Shown: piece after piece, positions 23,736 through 33,890 of the stretch | Position numbering within the stretch: position 1 is the first letter of the stretch | Layout of the letters: each line of letters begins with the position of its first letter | The notes under the pieces: generated by a model | Seen by the model: the letters and a program-made list of their open reading frames with translations, nothing else | The model's database searches: none | What the model was told of the DNA's origin: nothing | Made by a program: the position numbers and the translations under genes | Assembly (NCBI GenBank): GCA_950295325.1 | Contig: OX485804.1 | Coordinates: 65,318,533-65,378,532, forward strand | Source of the DNA: Polytrichum commune | Lineage: Eukaryota; Streptophyta; Polytrichopsida; Polytrichales; Polytrichaceae | Direction: 5' to 3' | DNA length: 60,000 nucleotides

Positions 23736-26516
23736 TTCTTTGACGCGACCAATATTTTTGGATTACCTGTACGGTGTAAGTTCTACTAAACTTTCTTATT
23801 GTATACTTTATGTTTATTTATCTTCATTCACATTATATCTATATGTACTCATAAATTTTCAATTTTGTTTTATTTTTCAGCAAGAACTTGCTGAGGCTAG
23901 CGATATTGCTCTTAACCATTAGAATGAAACTCATCCTCTTAAAAGAACATCAGAAGGAGTTTCAAAATCAATCTCCACAGCTGTCAACAAAAAATGTGCA
24001 ATGTTGTCAGCTAGTTTTACAAAACAACTGGCGATTGTCGATATCAACCTCATACCTGCTTTCCTTGAAGAAGTTAAGCACCATTGGGGTTCATTTTCGG
24101 TGCCTGAAATGTTATAAGAAAAACTTCATCGTGTGGCTATCTATAATGTTGATGCAGAAGTCAAAATTTGATGGCGCAAACTTTGGAATGGCAATAGGTT
24201 TGACAAAAATGCATTACATTTTCCGAAATCGCCTATCTCTGATTCTGCACTTGATGATTGGTTATCAAAGTTCACATATTGGGTACAGTTGGAAAAAAGA
24301 TCTATGGCGGAGCTTCATAGTATTCTTTCATCTCCTCTTCAATTACGAACAGATATGCCTACTCTCTCCGAGTATATCCAAACCTAGAAGTTTGCGGCTT
24401 TCAATTCAATATTTTATCGTGAGTTCAAAAGCGGGAAAGTAAAAAAACACAATGCTTGGGATGAGCAACCTAATATTGATCTTGCTATAAAACGCGTTTT
24501 ATACAAGTATAACCTCATCTTTATTATTTGTTTAAATATTTTTCTTACATGTATTAAATTATCATTCAATATTTGACTCATAATATTTTTGTATGTAGGT
24601 ACTTTCGATATATTTTGATTCCGCACAAGTACGTTACAGGGGAATCTCGTTTCTTTCCAAATTGGCTGATACTAGTGCAAGAGATTCATGCATGTTCACT
24701 ACTGAGATTTGTTTAGATTGGTCGCTCCCACACTATAAGGATTGTGGTTGGTATCTTGATTTTCCTAAAGATGCATGTCTGCCAAGTGAGAAGGCAATCC
24801 GTTAGATAAATGATACAAAAAATAGATCCTCGTGATACTGCAATCTTGCAAGAAAAAATTGTGCAGCTTAAACTTAGAGAGCCAGAACCAAAAGAGACAA
24901 AACGTTCTAAGACAAAACTTGTTTATAAAAATAAAATATGAGGTCAATCAGAAATTTTACAACATGAAGAATTGCTTGTTTTTTCCAATGATTTGGATAA
25001 GAATACACTCGGAGGCGAAAGTTCAAAATCTATGTGCGATGTATTGGAATTTCATTGCTCTAGCACCTATGATGCTATACATCGTGCGTCAACGAATGTT
25101 TTGAGAAAATAATTATTCATACTGAAGAATTTTCTCACGCTCTCTTTTGCTCGATCTACTACTGTCAAGAACAAGTCTGAAAGGGTGGATGTAGGCCCTC
25201 CTGAGTGGATCCAATGGCGGACATTTATTGAAAACGTAAGTGATCTTCATTTCGTAATTTCTCTTTTATTCTTACTTTCATTTAGATTTATTTTTTAATC
25301 TTATTCTTATATTGTGATGTGTTGTGGTATTTCAGTTCAATGACAATCGGGAATTTTATGTCGTGGGAAGTCCGACTTCCTTTGCCGTTGACTTGGTTTT
25401 CTCCAATTTCCTGACGGTCTTGACTTCAACCTCTCCAATAGACCTACTGAAATTCCTCTATGGAATAAATATGACAATAACTGGATGATTGCAACAATGT
25501 CCTTATGCAAGTCCATCTTGTCTGACAATGGCATCCTCATAGTATTTTCTGCTATTAATATGCAAACCAAGAAGGTTTTGAATTTAACCTTACACAATGG
25601 CATCATGAAAGTTCTTAGGTCTTTTATTTGCCTGAATTCGTACATGGTTTTCAAGGATCCGGAGTGTCCAACCTGCACCGTAAGTATAACACCTCACAAT
25701 TGTTTTTATGTAATTATTTTGGTATTATTTGTATTGTATATAGTTTTAACATATTTTATATTTTTTTGTAGACTCCGGCATTTATGGCTCATGTCTTGGT
25801 AAGGGATTTTACTACGACAAAATCCACGAGACAACCAAAATCCACGTTTTTTGGCTCTGGATTGAAAAGCAAATACTTGCTTTTCAAATTTGTGGATGAA
25901 TAAAACACGCTTCTTCAGAAATCGGGAAGACCTTGGAGGGGGCCATATGAAAAATCGCCGCGTTTTTTTCAAGAGCTTATTGAATTGTTTACACCAACAA
26001 ATGAGCGCGTTGTTGATTTGACATGTTCCACTGGATCTTCTATCCTAGCTAAACGCGCATGTGGCAAATATCTTCTTACATTTGAGGGTGATAATGACAT
26101 ATTTGAGCACATATTGAAACCACTTTTGGAGAAGGATTTGAGAGACGAGTCATCTAAGGAGAATATTCAAGATCTTACAAGAGAAGATGATGACCTCTCG
26201 GATGAGGAGATGCTTGAATTTGATTGTGAGTAAGTTTTGATACAATAATTGTTCATTCAATTCATTAAATTCATTAAATTCATTAGTTCATTTTGATTTC
26301 TTCAATTTTATTTACATATTTGATCGATTTTATTTCAGGAATACGACTGGAAAGAGGACATGTCTCCCGTTTTGGACACATAGACAATTCCTACGAAGTC
26401 CAAGCCGTAGTCCACGTCTCCCATCATATGCCGAGAATGTTGCAATTGCAATGTTAAATATCAAAGATTCAGCTCCAAATGAAGAATCTTGCTATAGTTC
26501 CAAAATCAATTCGTAA
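23736..26516 (+). pseudogene. DNA methyltransferase-like gene, copy 1 (six exons, decayed)
   Basis: Exons as read from GT-AG signals and homology to copy 2: exon 1 ending 23768, exon 2 23881-24506, exon 3 24599-25235, exon 4 25336-25679, exon 5 25772-26229, exon 6 26339-26516 (TAA). The C-terminal half has beta-class amino-methyltransferase order: DLVFSNF-PDG at the motif IV place (exon 4, after a one-base frameshift), SILSDNGILIVF, then in exon 5 GPYEKSPRFFQELI and motif-I-like VVDLTCSTGSSI (near 26014-26046) followed by YLLTFEGDND. The tail is acidic. The N-terminal half (exons 1-3) is unrecognised. Exon 2 has four in-frame stops, exon 3 about three, exon 5 one. No start codon was found; a gypsy fossil abuts exon 1. 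Role inferred as DNA modification; the substrate is unknown. Confidence 0.6.
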
Positions 26517-26716
26517 TGCATAGGTGTTCAAATATATATAGATGACGAGGCAAAAGATAGTTTCATGTCCAATGCTACTAGTGATGAATAAATATTTGCA
26601 TTTCATGTTGTTTATCTTGTCCACCCCTATTATTATTAAACCCTAAAATCATCATTTTTAAGACCAAAATTCCACGGTTATAGGATATTGGTGGCCATAT
26701 TACCAAATATTTCACC

Positions 26717-26777
26717 TTCCTCACCGCTCACAAGTTACCGCTCATCGCTCACCGCTCATTGCTCACTGCTCACAAGA
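26717..26777. repeat. Short minisatellite, CACCGCT unit
   Basis: About six imperfect copies of a 9-11 bp unit CACCGCTCAT/CACTGCTCAC in tandem, downstream of pseudogene copy 1. Confidence 0.8.
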
Positions 26778-27087
26778 TAGCATTCCCCCAATCTAGTGGA
26801 CTTCACACTATTGAATTTATCCTTCGATATTGTTATTTTATTCACTGCAATGAATGATCTTAACACATAAATTTCTAAATACTTCAAAAAAATTGTTGAT
26901 TTTTATTTTTATTTTTATTTTTTAATTCTTGCTATATATTTAGTTTCATACTAAATGTATAGTGGTTTTTTCATTCATGTTGAATATTTACATATAAACA
27001 CCAATCTTATTGGACACTTATATAGGATGTAAGCTATTAAAATTTTGAATTGAGATCTTTAAAAATTTGTTGACCATTACAAAAAAA

Positions 27088-29590
27088 ATGTATTATAAAA
27101 ACAACGTGATACATGGTTATGCGGGACCTATTTTTGGATTAATTGTATAATATACATCTCATATAATACATCTATTTTTTATAACTTTATATGTTCTATT
27201 ATATTGTTGTACTTTGTCAACAACTTTTTGTTTTCAACAAGAAATTGCCCAGGCCGGAAATTTGGCCAAAACAAATTACTTTAACCTCACCCTAGAGCAT
27301 GATTGAGCCTCTGAAGATATCATTGAACTTAGTAATGTAGTAATAAACGTTAAACATCTCAAAGTAGATTCTAGCCTTGCAAAGTATTTGTCTATTGCAA
27401 ATCATTTTTTGGTTTGGAATTCTTGAGTCAAGCTAAATGTCATTATCATTTATGTTATGATGAACCTCACAATAATTTTTAAAAAATTCAACAATTTGTG
27501 ACATCAAAAGTGAATCCCCAACAAAAGGTTAAGTAGTTGGAGCTCTGAAATTGTACTCATGCGTTTTGGAAATTCCCAAATATTTCTATGATTAATGAGG
27601 TTTTTAATCTTTTATTTTAAAAAAACAATTTAGAATTGGATGTGAAATTTTTCCAAAAATGTTTTGTAAGTGTTGTTCTGGTATTCAACTATTTCAATAC
27701 TTTATTTTTATTTTTATTTCACAATTTTTTGTGCAACAAAGCTTTTGCACTTTATAATCCTATCATTTATAAACAACATGATGGACTTCTGGCCATGAGG
27801 CGGGTAGTTTACATTTACTTTTTATATATATATATATAGATATATAGATATATTTTTAACAACTCTTTTTTTTCGGTTTTAATTTTTCTCAAAAACACTT
27901 TGTGTGTGTTATTTCATTTCAAAGCTTTGGACAAGCTACCACCATTTTTAATAGTTTAAAAGGATGCTCAATAGGAGAATTTCATGTTCATTCCTAAAAT
28001 ATGTAAACATTGGAATGAGGTTGATTGGTGCAAATATGGATGGTGTCTGACTTGTCCAAAGAATAAAAATCCTTATTTTGAATTTTTATTGTGCAAGCAT
28101 TATGAACCCACATTTGTTCCACGCACAACAAAAGAATAATTACCAAATAAAGAGCCTACGAAAAAAAAGGAAAAAAGGAGAAAAAAAATTCAAACCCCTT
28201 AACAATCATAGACAATGACATCATAAGTGATGTTTTTTTGGGAAAAATACGTAAGGTCTTTCAACCTGCAACTCTATTAGATACCAATTATGTTTTTCTA
28301 ACCGTTTTAGTGAGAATCAAGACCAAAACTCCTCATAATACCTAATGTAATATTGATAAGGAGTCATTTGAGCTCATTTTGAATGACTCGTTCTTGAACA
28401 TTTTGAATGTCAAAAGAAAAATAAATACTTGGCCTTAATGTTTTTACGACATCAATGTATTTTTTACAAAGCTATTTATGTTGTAATTTTTTTCAAACCA
28501 TTAATTGAATTATCAATGAAAATTTAAATTTTTCTTTCTTTCTTAACAATCTATTGACCTTATATGTGTTGTATTTCTAGTTGCCTAGGTTGGTGCAAAT
28601 CGCATTTTTTACTTTCAAGGTGCTCAAAAAACATTACCAACAATTTATTTGGTTATTGCAGATATCTTGGAGGGGCTTGTTGTGCTTTTCATTTCAATAC
28701 CTCCTTTTTTGATAGCTTTTTGGATTGCAAAGTTTGATAAATTCTCTTTTTATTTTTTATTTATTTTGGATGCAATATCTTTATGATGATGGCGCTTTGT
28801 TGATATTTAATCTTGAAGATGCATAGTGGATAAAATAATTGCCCTATTTTTTCAATTTCAATTTCAAGGTTGGTTATGAACTTTGACTTGTATGAACCCA
28901 CTTCATCTGGCCAATCCTCGCAATCCAAATAAAACGGTGAGTCTCCCTAAAAATTTCAATCTTTTTTTTTCTCATTTTCATGAACCATTTTTGTTTGTTT
29001 ACATTATATTTTGATAAGTTTGTCACTTTAATTTCTTTCCATTTGTTTTGTAGATGGTCAAATCCACAACGCTCTTGCTTGTTCAATCTTTTAGCAATAC
29101 ATCCGGATTGAAACATATGCCTTTGCCTTTTAAAATGTATATTGAGAAGATCTCTTGGAGAATGCTATGGATTCGGATGATGATGTTTTATACAACTTCA
29201 CGGATGCTACTTCTCAACCTATGAGAGATGATGGTCTCATACCTTGGAGGGGCCCACAAGAAAAATATCCAATGTTCTTTCAATTTTGATTGATGTTTTG
29301 TCAAAACTTGAAGGAATTGCGGACCTCGTTGCATCCACATGTATAAATCCATTTGTTTTTACTTTGATGTTTGTTTTAATCTAAGCTCAATACCAACTAA
29401 CATGCTCTTTTCGGATTTTTTTCTTCACAATTTTGTATTATCTCTTTGATAGGACCCTCTATACATGCTTGCTACACTATAAAGCATCATCTCTTGGCAT
29501 TGGACGCTGACAAAACTTGATTATTTCCATTTTGAAACCTTTGATTCTACAATCCCCTTTAGCTAGTGCCAAAGACACTAGGAAGGTTCA
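27088..29590 (+). pseudogene. DNA methyltransferase-like gene, copy 2 (more decayed paralogue)
   Basis: Tandem relative of copy 1, same strand and exon order, recognised segment by segment: GPIFGLI (27120) against NIFGL; QEIAQAGNLA (27240) against QELAEASDIA; ENFMFIPKICKHW (about 27980) against CMFTTEICLDW; GANRIFYFQGA (28590) against DNREFYVVGS; YDDGALLIF (28780) against SDNGILIVF; PWRGPQEKYPMFFQ (29244) against PWRGPYEKSPRFFQ; ADLVAST|GPSI (29318 and 29455) against VDLTCSTGSSI. An intron of about 115 bp splits the last motif here but not in copy 1. Frameshifts and stops are everywhere; the first intron acceptor reads CAA instead of CAG. A TA-repeat run (27827-27854) lies inside. Confidence 0.55.
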
Positions 29591-30189
29591 CATGAGAACC
29601 ATACACTTTCTTTTTTATTTGAAAACGTGTGCGAAGGCGTTCGCATCTGGGCCATCTTAAATATTGTTGTTCATATATTGTCCAAATCAAACTTTAGTGA
29701 GTTGACTGAAAGGTGAATTTTGAGCATATCCATAATTTCACCCAAAAGTTCTGAAAACTTAGAGTAACATTCTCAAATAATGTTGTCAATTTGCCAAAAA
29801 CATTCGACTTTCTAACTTGTCGTACTAAGATAAATGGACAAGTGTAGTTTAGTTTTTGGTTACGAACCAACTCAAGGAAACATTTAGGGAAGACTTAAAA
29901 GGTGACTTGGATATCATCTAGATGTCAAAGATAAGTTTTATTAAGTCAAACACAAGGTTATTTAACTTGATTTTGGACTTAAGATAACAATTAAAGTAGG
30001 ATTGAGGGATGGGAACTTAAGAATCTCTCTAAATCGGTGCATGCAATTGTGGCTGTCACTCACCTTACTCTAACTACCCGGGCAATGGTCTGGCAGTGAG
30101 TTTCTTTTAATTGGACCAAGTGCGGTGCACAAGCATAGGCATAGCCATTAGCAATAGTCTTGCATCAATAGCTCATTGAAATCTTGTTG
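29591..30189. other. Non-coding, no gene recognised
   Basis: Unassigned sequence between the second pseudogene and the old solo LTR. The first 100 bases may still be pseudogene tail (a frame with SAKDTRKVHMRT). Confidence 0.5.
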
Positions 30190-31622
30190 TACCATGTGAG
30201 CCCAATTTGGTGCCCACATGTGTCCTTAATCTCAAAAAACTATTAGAACCTAGACTTTGACATTGTTCAAACATTCAAAAAGATAAAAAGAGTGGAACTT
30301 TAGCGTTGGAATTTAGATTGGATTGAACATTTGAATAGGAGTTGTTTAGTACTTTTATCTTGAGGCATGTATTTTGGAATTAATTTATGGGACAGATAGC
30401 ATTGAGTGAGAAGATTTACGACTTGAGCTTTGGTTAAATGACGGGTTAAGGCTTAGGCTAAGTTATTGTTTGTTCTAAGGCCGGGGGTAGTGGGAATTGC
30501 AAGCGTGGTTGCTTTCTGGTTTAAGTTGAGGAGTGTTCGAATTAGGAAGGGGGGGTCTCCTTCCCGAGCGGATCAGGTGCACAATTGTCGGATCCAGGGG
30601 AGGCCGTAAGCGGCTAGCCCAGAGAACTCTCTCTCTCTCACGGCAACGGCGGCAGCCTCCAGAAGGGCGGAGCCCTGCCAATCTCTGATTTCGCAAGAAT
30701 GTGACAACATGCGGCAGTTTGGAATTAGGAAGAGGAGAGGACATGAAGCAGCTGCAAGGCGGAGGCAACTTGAAGGAGTGTGAAAACACATGAGCCTCAA
30801 GATATTGAGGATTCCAGTGGGTGGGAATATGACATGCCGAGCTGTGAATTTCGACCAGCAAGGAGAAGGAAAAAATTCGGTGTGGACTTGGCAAGAGCCA
30901 GGCTCAGCCGACCCAAGAGTCACTACCGAACCATCAGAAAACTAAGGCAGGAGAAGCTTTATAGACTCCTACACCGAACTGGGTAGGACAGCTGCCGAGA
31001 ATTCCCACATTACGGCAAAAACTGATGCGAGTAGCTGGGGCAGACTGAAATGTGGGTGACCTTATCAATTCTAGTGGCAGAAGGGTGGATGAAGGAAGTA
31101 TCCAGGGAGGAGTGGTAGAATCTTTTGTTTCAGACGAATTGTGAGGCTAGCCTTGAAGGTTGAATCGGGAGTGAGCTGCTAGAATGGTGGCGGCCATTTT
31201 GTGCCAGGAGGTTGCTGGTAAGAGGGCGATGTGTTCACGGTGGACTAAGAAGCTTGCCTTGGTGGCAGGAACAGAGTAAGCCTAGGTGAGAGGGGCTAGT
31301 TGAGGAAGCCACAACCGCAGCCAGGGGCCAGGCCAACAGACTGAGGTCGGAGACAAGTGGTGCGGTGTTAAGCTCACGGCTGCCCAGAAGGTGAATTGGC
31401 CCAGGAGCTAAGGAGGGGCAACCTTAGAGACTTAATGAGGGTTGATTTATTAGTTTAGGTTAGGTGATGAAGCAATGGTGCTGATGGTTGTGGGCAGCCA
31501 TAGGTGCACTGGAGGGCCCATGACCATTAGCATTTAGTGGAAATTAACGGGTTAGTGAGAGTTATGATTAGGGTTTAAGGAATTAATGGGGAATTGGGGT
31601 TGTCATGACCATGAGACCCCAC

Positions 31623-31662
31623 AATATTTCTTAATACTTCAACTTCATGACATTTGAATAAA
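31623..31662 (+). promoter_or_regulatory. LTR hairpin plus AATAAA (degenerate)
   Basis: AATATTTCTTAATACT pairs at five of six stem positions around TCTT. AATAAA follows after 18 nt. Confidence 0.5.
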
Positions 31663-32055
31663 AGTTGTCAGTTCATGATTATGTATGAGCCCAAAATGGG
31701 TGCTCACATTTGTTTTATGCTTAGAATTTACTTGAAGTTGCATTTGACGTCGTTATTGAAACAACAAAAAGTATAAAAAAAAAGTGAGGCTTGGTGTGGA
31801 ATTATGTTTTAGGCCTTAGGCTTATTTAGTGTGGTTAATTAGAGGGTTAGTGGCATTAAGGGTTGGTTTTGGTTAAGTGAGTTGGTGTTTGCTTAAGCAA
31901 GGGGAAGGGCCTTGGGTTTAAGTGTTTGAATTAGGGCCTTCCCATGTTGGTTTAAGGTCGGGGATTTAGTGGATAGGCTTGGGGTTTCCCCTCCACATGG
32001 GTTTATGGCCTCGGGGTTTGGGTGGTCTTCTCTCTCTCTCGCACAAGGAGAGCAG

Positions 32056-32440
32056 CGGGGGAGCTGGTTGGATTTCGGCCAAGATAGGCTGTTGGTTTGA
32101 GTTCGGAGAAGCTCGCATGCTGGTTGAGCTCGGCCAAGATAGCAGTTGGTTTGAGTTCGGATGAGCTAGCAGCTAGTTTGAGTTCGGAGGAGCTAGCAGT
32201 TGGTTTGAGTTCGGAGAAGCTCACATGCTGGTTGGATTTCGGCCAAGATAGGCTGTTGGTTTGAGTTCGGAGAAGCAAGCAGTTGGTTGGATTTCGGCCA
32301 AGCTAGGCTGCTGGGTTGAGTTCGGAGAAGCAAGCAGCTGGTTGGATTTCGGCCAAGATAGGCTGTTGGGTTGAGTTCGGAGAAGCAAGCAGCTGGTTGG
32401 ATTTCGGCCAAGCTAGGCTGCGGGTTGTGATTCCAGGCTA
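32056..32440. repeat. Minisatellite in 5' LTR
   Basis: Alternating half-units GGTTTGAGTTCGGAGAAG and GGTTGGATTTCGGCCAAG form a unit of about 53-56 bp. This LTR carries about three more units than the 3' LTR (40770-40970). Frames read from it repeat the same short peptide and are not genes. Confidence 0.88.
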
Positions 32441-32668
32441 GGCTCGGAGCCACACTAATTACCAAAGTTGAATTAAGGGGGGGTAGTAGTAGTATCCACC
32501 TTGTGTTACAACATAGGCTAGTTAGTTAGGATTAGCATAAGGGATTAGTCTAAGTAATTAGTTGATTAGTAAGTAGGGAAACCACAAAGTGCTAGGTGGT
32601 GGCATTAAGTATTCATTAGATGTGTGGATTTTGCGATGGGATGTATTACGGGGGTGATATTAGGGAAG

Positions 32669-32706
32669 AGCGTTTTTCAACGCTTGTATCCTCGCCATGG
32701 AATAAA
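32669..32706 (+). promoter_or_regulatory. LTR hairpin plus AATAAA
   Basis: AGCGTTTTTCAACGCT is a perfect 6-bp stem with tetraloop TTTC. A 16-nt spacer leads to AATAAA at 32701-32706. It probably forms the RNA 3' end. Confidence 0.7.
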
Positions 32707-32844
32707 TTGGGGTGCCAAAATTGATGTGAGATGCAATGGAGGTTAATGATGTTGGGAAGATTTAACTAGGCTAGCATGAATGTGAGCCCTACGCCCTCAC
32801 CCGGACTACGACGCATAAGGGTGGGTGGTTTGGCCTCACATAAA

Positions 32845-32864
32845 TGGTGCGTCCGCCGGGACTG
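32845..32864 (+). other. Primer binding site
   Basis: TGGTGCGTCCGCCGGGA begins four bases after the 5' LTR and is identical to the primer site of the minus-strand element at 876-895. It resembles the 3' end of plant tRNA-Gly(GCC) as I remember it. Confidence 0.75.
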
Positions 32865-33413
32865 AATCGGGATTAGTGGAATCAAGACTTGGAGGCAACA
32901 ACTTGGAAGGAGAGAAGAGCGCTTGGTGCATGGTAAGTGTCTTACTTAGAGTTTTTGATTGTTGTCATTGATTAAGTTTAGGTCATTTTCTTTATTTCCT
33001 TGGAATGAATTGTATACTTCCTTTGTGCATTTTGTTTTGAGGAGGGAGTGCGGCTAAGGTATGTCCTCAACCTTTTTGGGGCTTTGCTAAGAACATAACA
33101 AAAATCTATGATCGTTGTCGTGGCCCGTATTTTCCGGATTTATCAATTAACCGTCTTGTTAGGTTAAAAGAATAGTACGGACGTAGGAAAATAGGATAGG
33201 TAGAATAAATGGTAGGTATTATGTAGGTTAGTTCTTCAAGAGGGAGAAAAAAAATAAAAATCCTTAAAGTAGTTAAAAACCCCAAATTAAGTTATGTTAG
33301 AAATCCCACTTCGGGTAGTGGAAATGGGGGAAAGAGGAAAAAGATAAGACTTCGGCGAGGTGGAGAAAGCGGAGCGCTTGTGAGAGGAAAGCGGAAGACT
33401 GAGAGAAGAGGAT

Positions 33414-33890
33414 ATGGTGGAAATTCAGGGTGCCGCGGTAGGAGGTGGAAACCAACATGCGGAAGAGGTGGACCAGGTGGAAGACATCACGGCGATCACA
33501 GCCCTCCCGGTTTCCACCACTGAGGTGTTAGTTCCCAAGGCCACCCCAATTTCCGCCGCGGTTGGTGAGGAAACCTTGGGTGATTGCCACGTGGCCGCAT
33601 TCTCAACTCCCATCCTTGCCACGGACTTCCAAGTGGTTGTCCGGGATCCGCCGCCACTTGCCATTCTTGCTCCGGAATTTCCGCCGGACAACCAACTGTC
33701 CGTCCCATTGGCACCGGACGTTGCAGAAACAGTGGACCGTGTGGGAGTGATTTCCGCGCCGAATGCTCACGATGTGCAAGTGACGCCACCACGTGCTCTA
33801 TTCTTGGCAACGGATAGCGCGGACCGCCGCGAGGAGCGGAAGCAGAATAAGAAGGAAGCCAAGTTGAAGAAGCGGAAGGATAAGGAATAG
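33414..33890 (+). CDS. Leader ORF of 158 codons, unknown function
   Basis: Uninterrupted ORF from ATG 33414 to TAG in the leader between primer site and gag. The protein is Ala/Val/Pro/Thr-rich, acidic in the first 130 residues, with no predicted membrane segment. It ends in a strongly basic tail (RREERKQNKKEAKLKKRKDKE region, residues 137-158) that looks like a nuclear-localisation or nucleic-acid-binding tail. No family is recognised. It is the only frame of its size in this element free of stops, and its GC content is higher than gag. Extra ORFs upstream of gag are known in some plant gypsy lineages (Tat/Ogre), so an accessory element protein or a captured host fragment are both possible. 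Chance openness in GC-rich DNA cannot be excluded. Confidence 0.4.
   Translation: MVEIQGAAVGGGNQHAEEVDQVEDITAITALPVSTTEVLVPKATPISAAVGEETLGDCHVAAFSTPILATDFQVVVRDPPPLAILAPEFPPDNQLSVPLAPDVAETVDRVGVISAPNAHDVQVTPPRALFLATDSADRREERKQNKKEAKLKKRKDKE

Larger units (their letters stand above)
31684..32840 (+). repeat. 5' LTR (1157 bp)
   Basis: TATGAGCCC...GGCCTCACA. It has a TATAAAAA run near 31772, a CTCTCTCTC tract, a long minisatellite, the hairpin and AATAAA. About 15 substitutions separate it from the 3' LTR by eye over roughly 990 aligned bases. Confidence 0.93.

Noticed and set aside
23888-24442. 184-codon frame as a real gene
   Set aside because: It is the wrong frame of exon 2. The QELAEAS frame, with stops, matches the paralogue at 27240 and has balanced composition.
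32003-32465. Minus-strand frames in the LTR minisatellites (also 40603-40957)
   Set aside because: Repeat-derived peptides inside LTRs.
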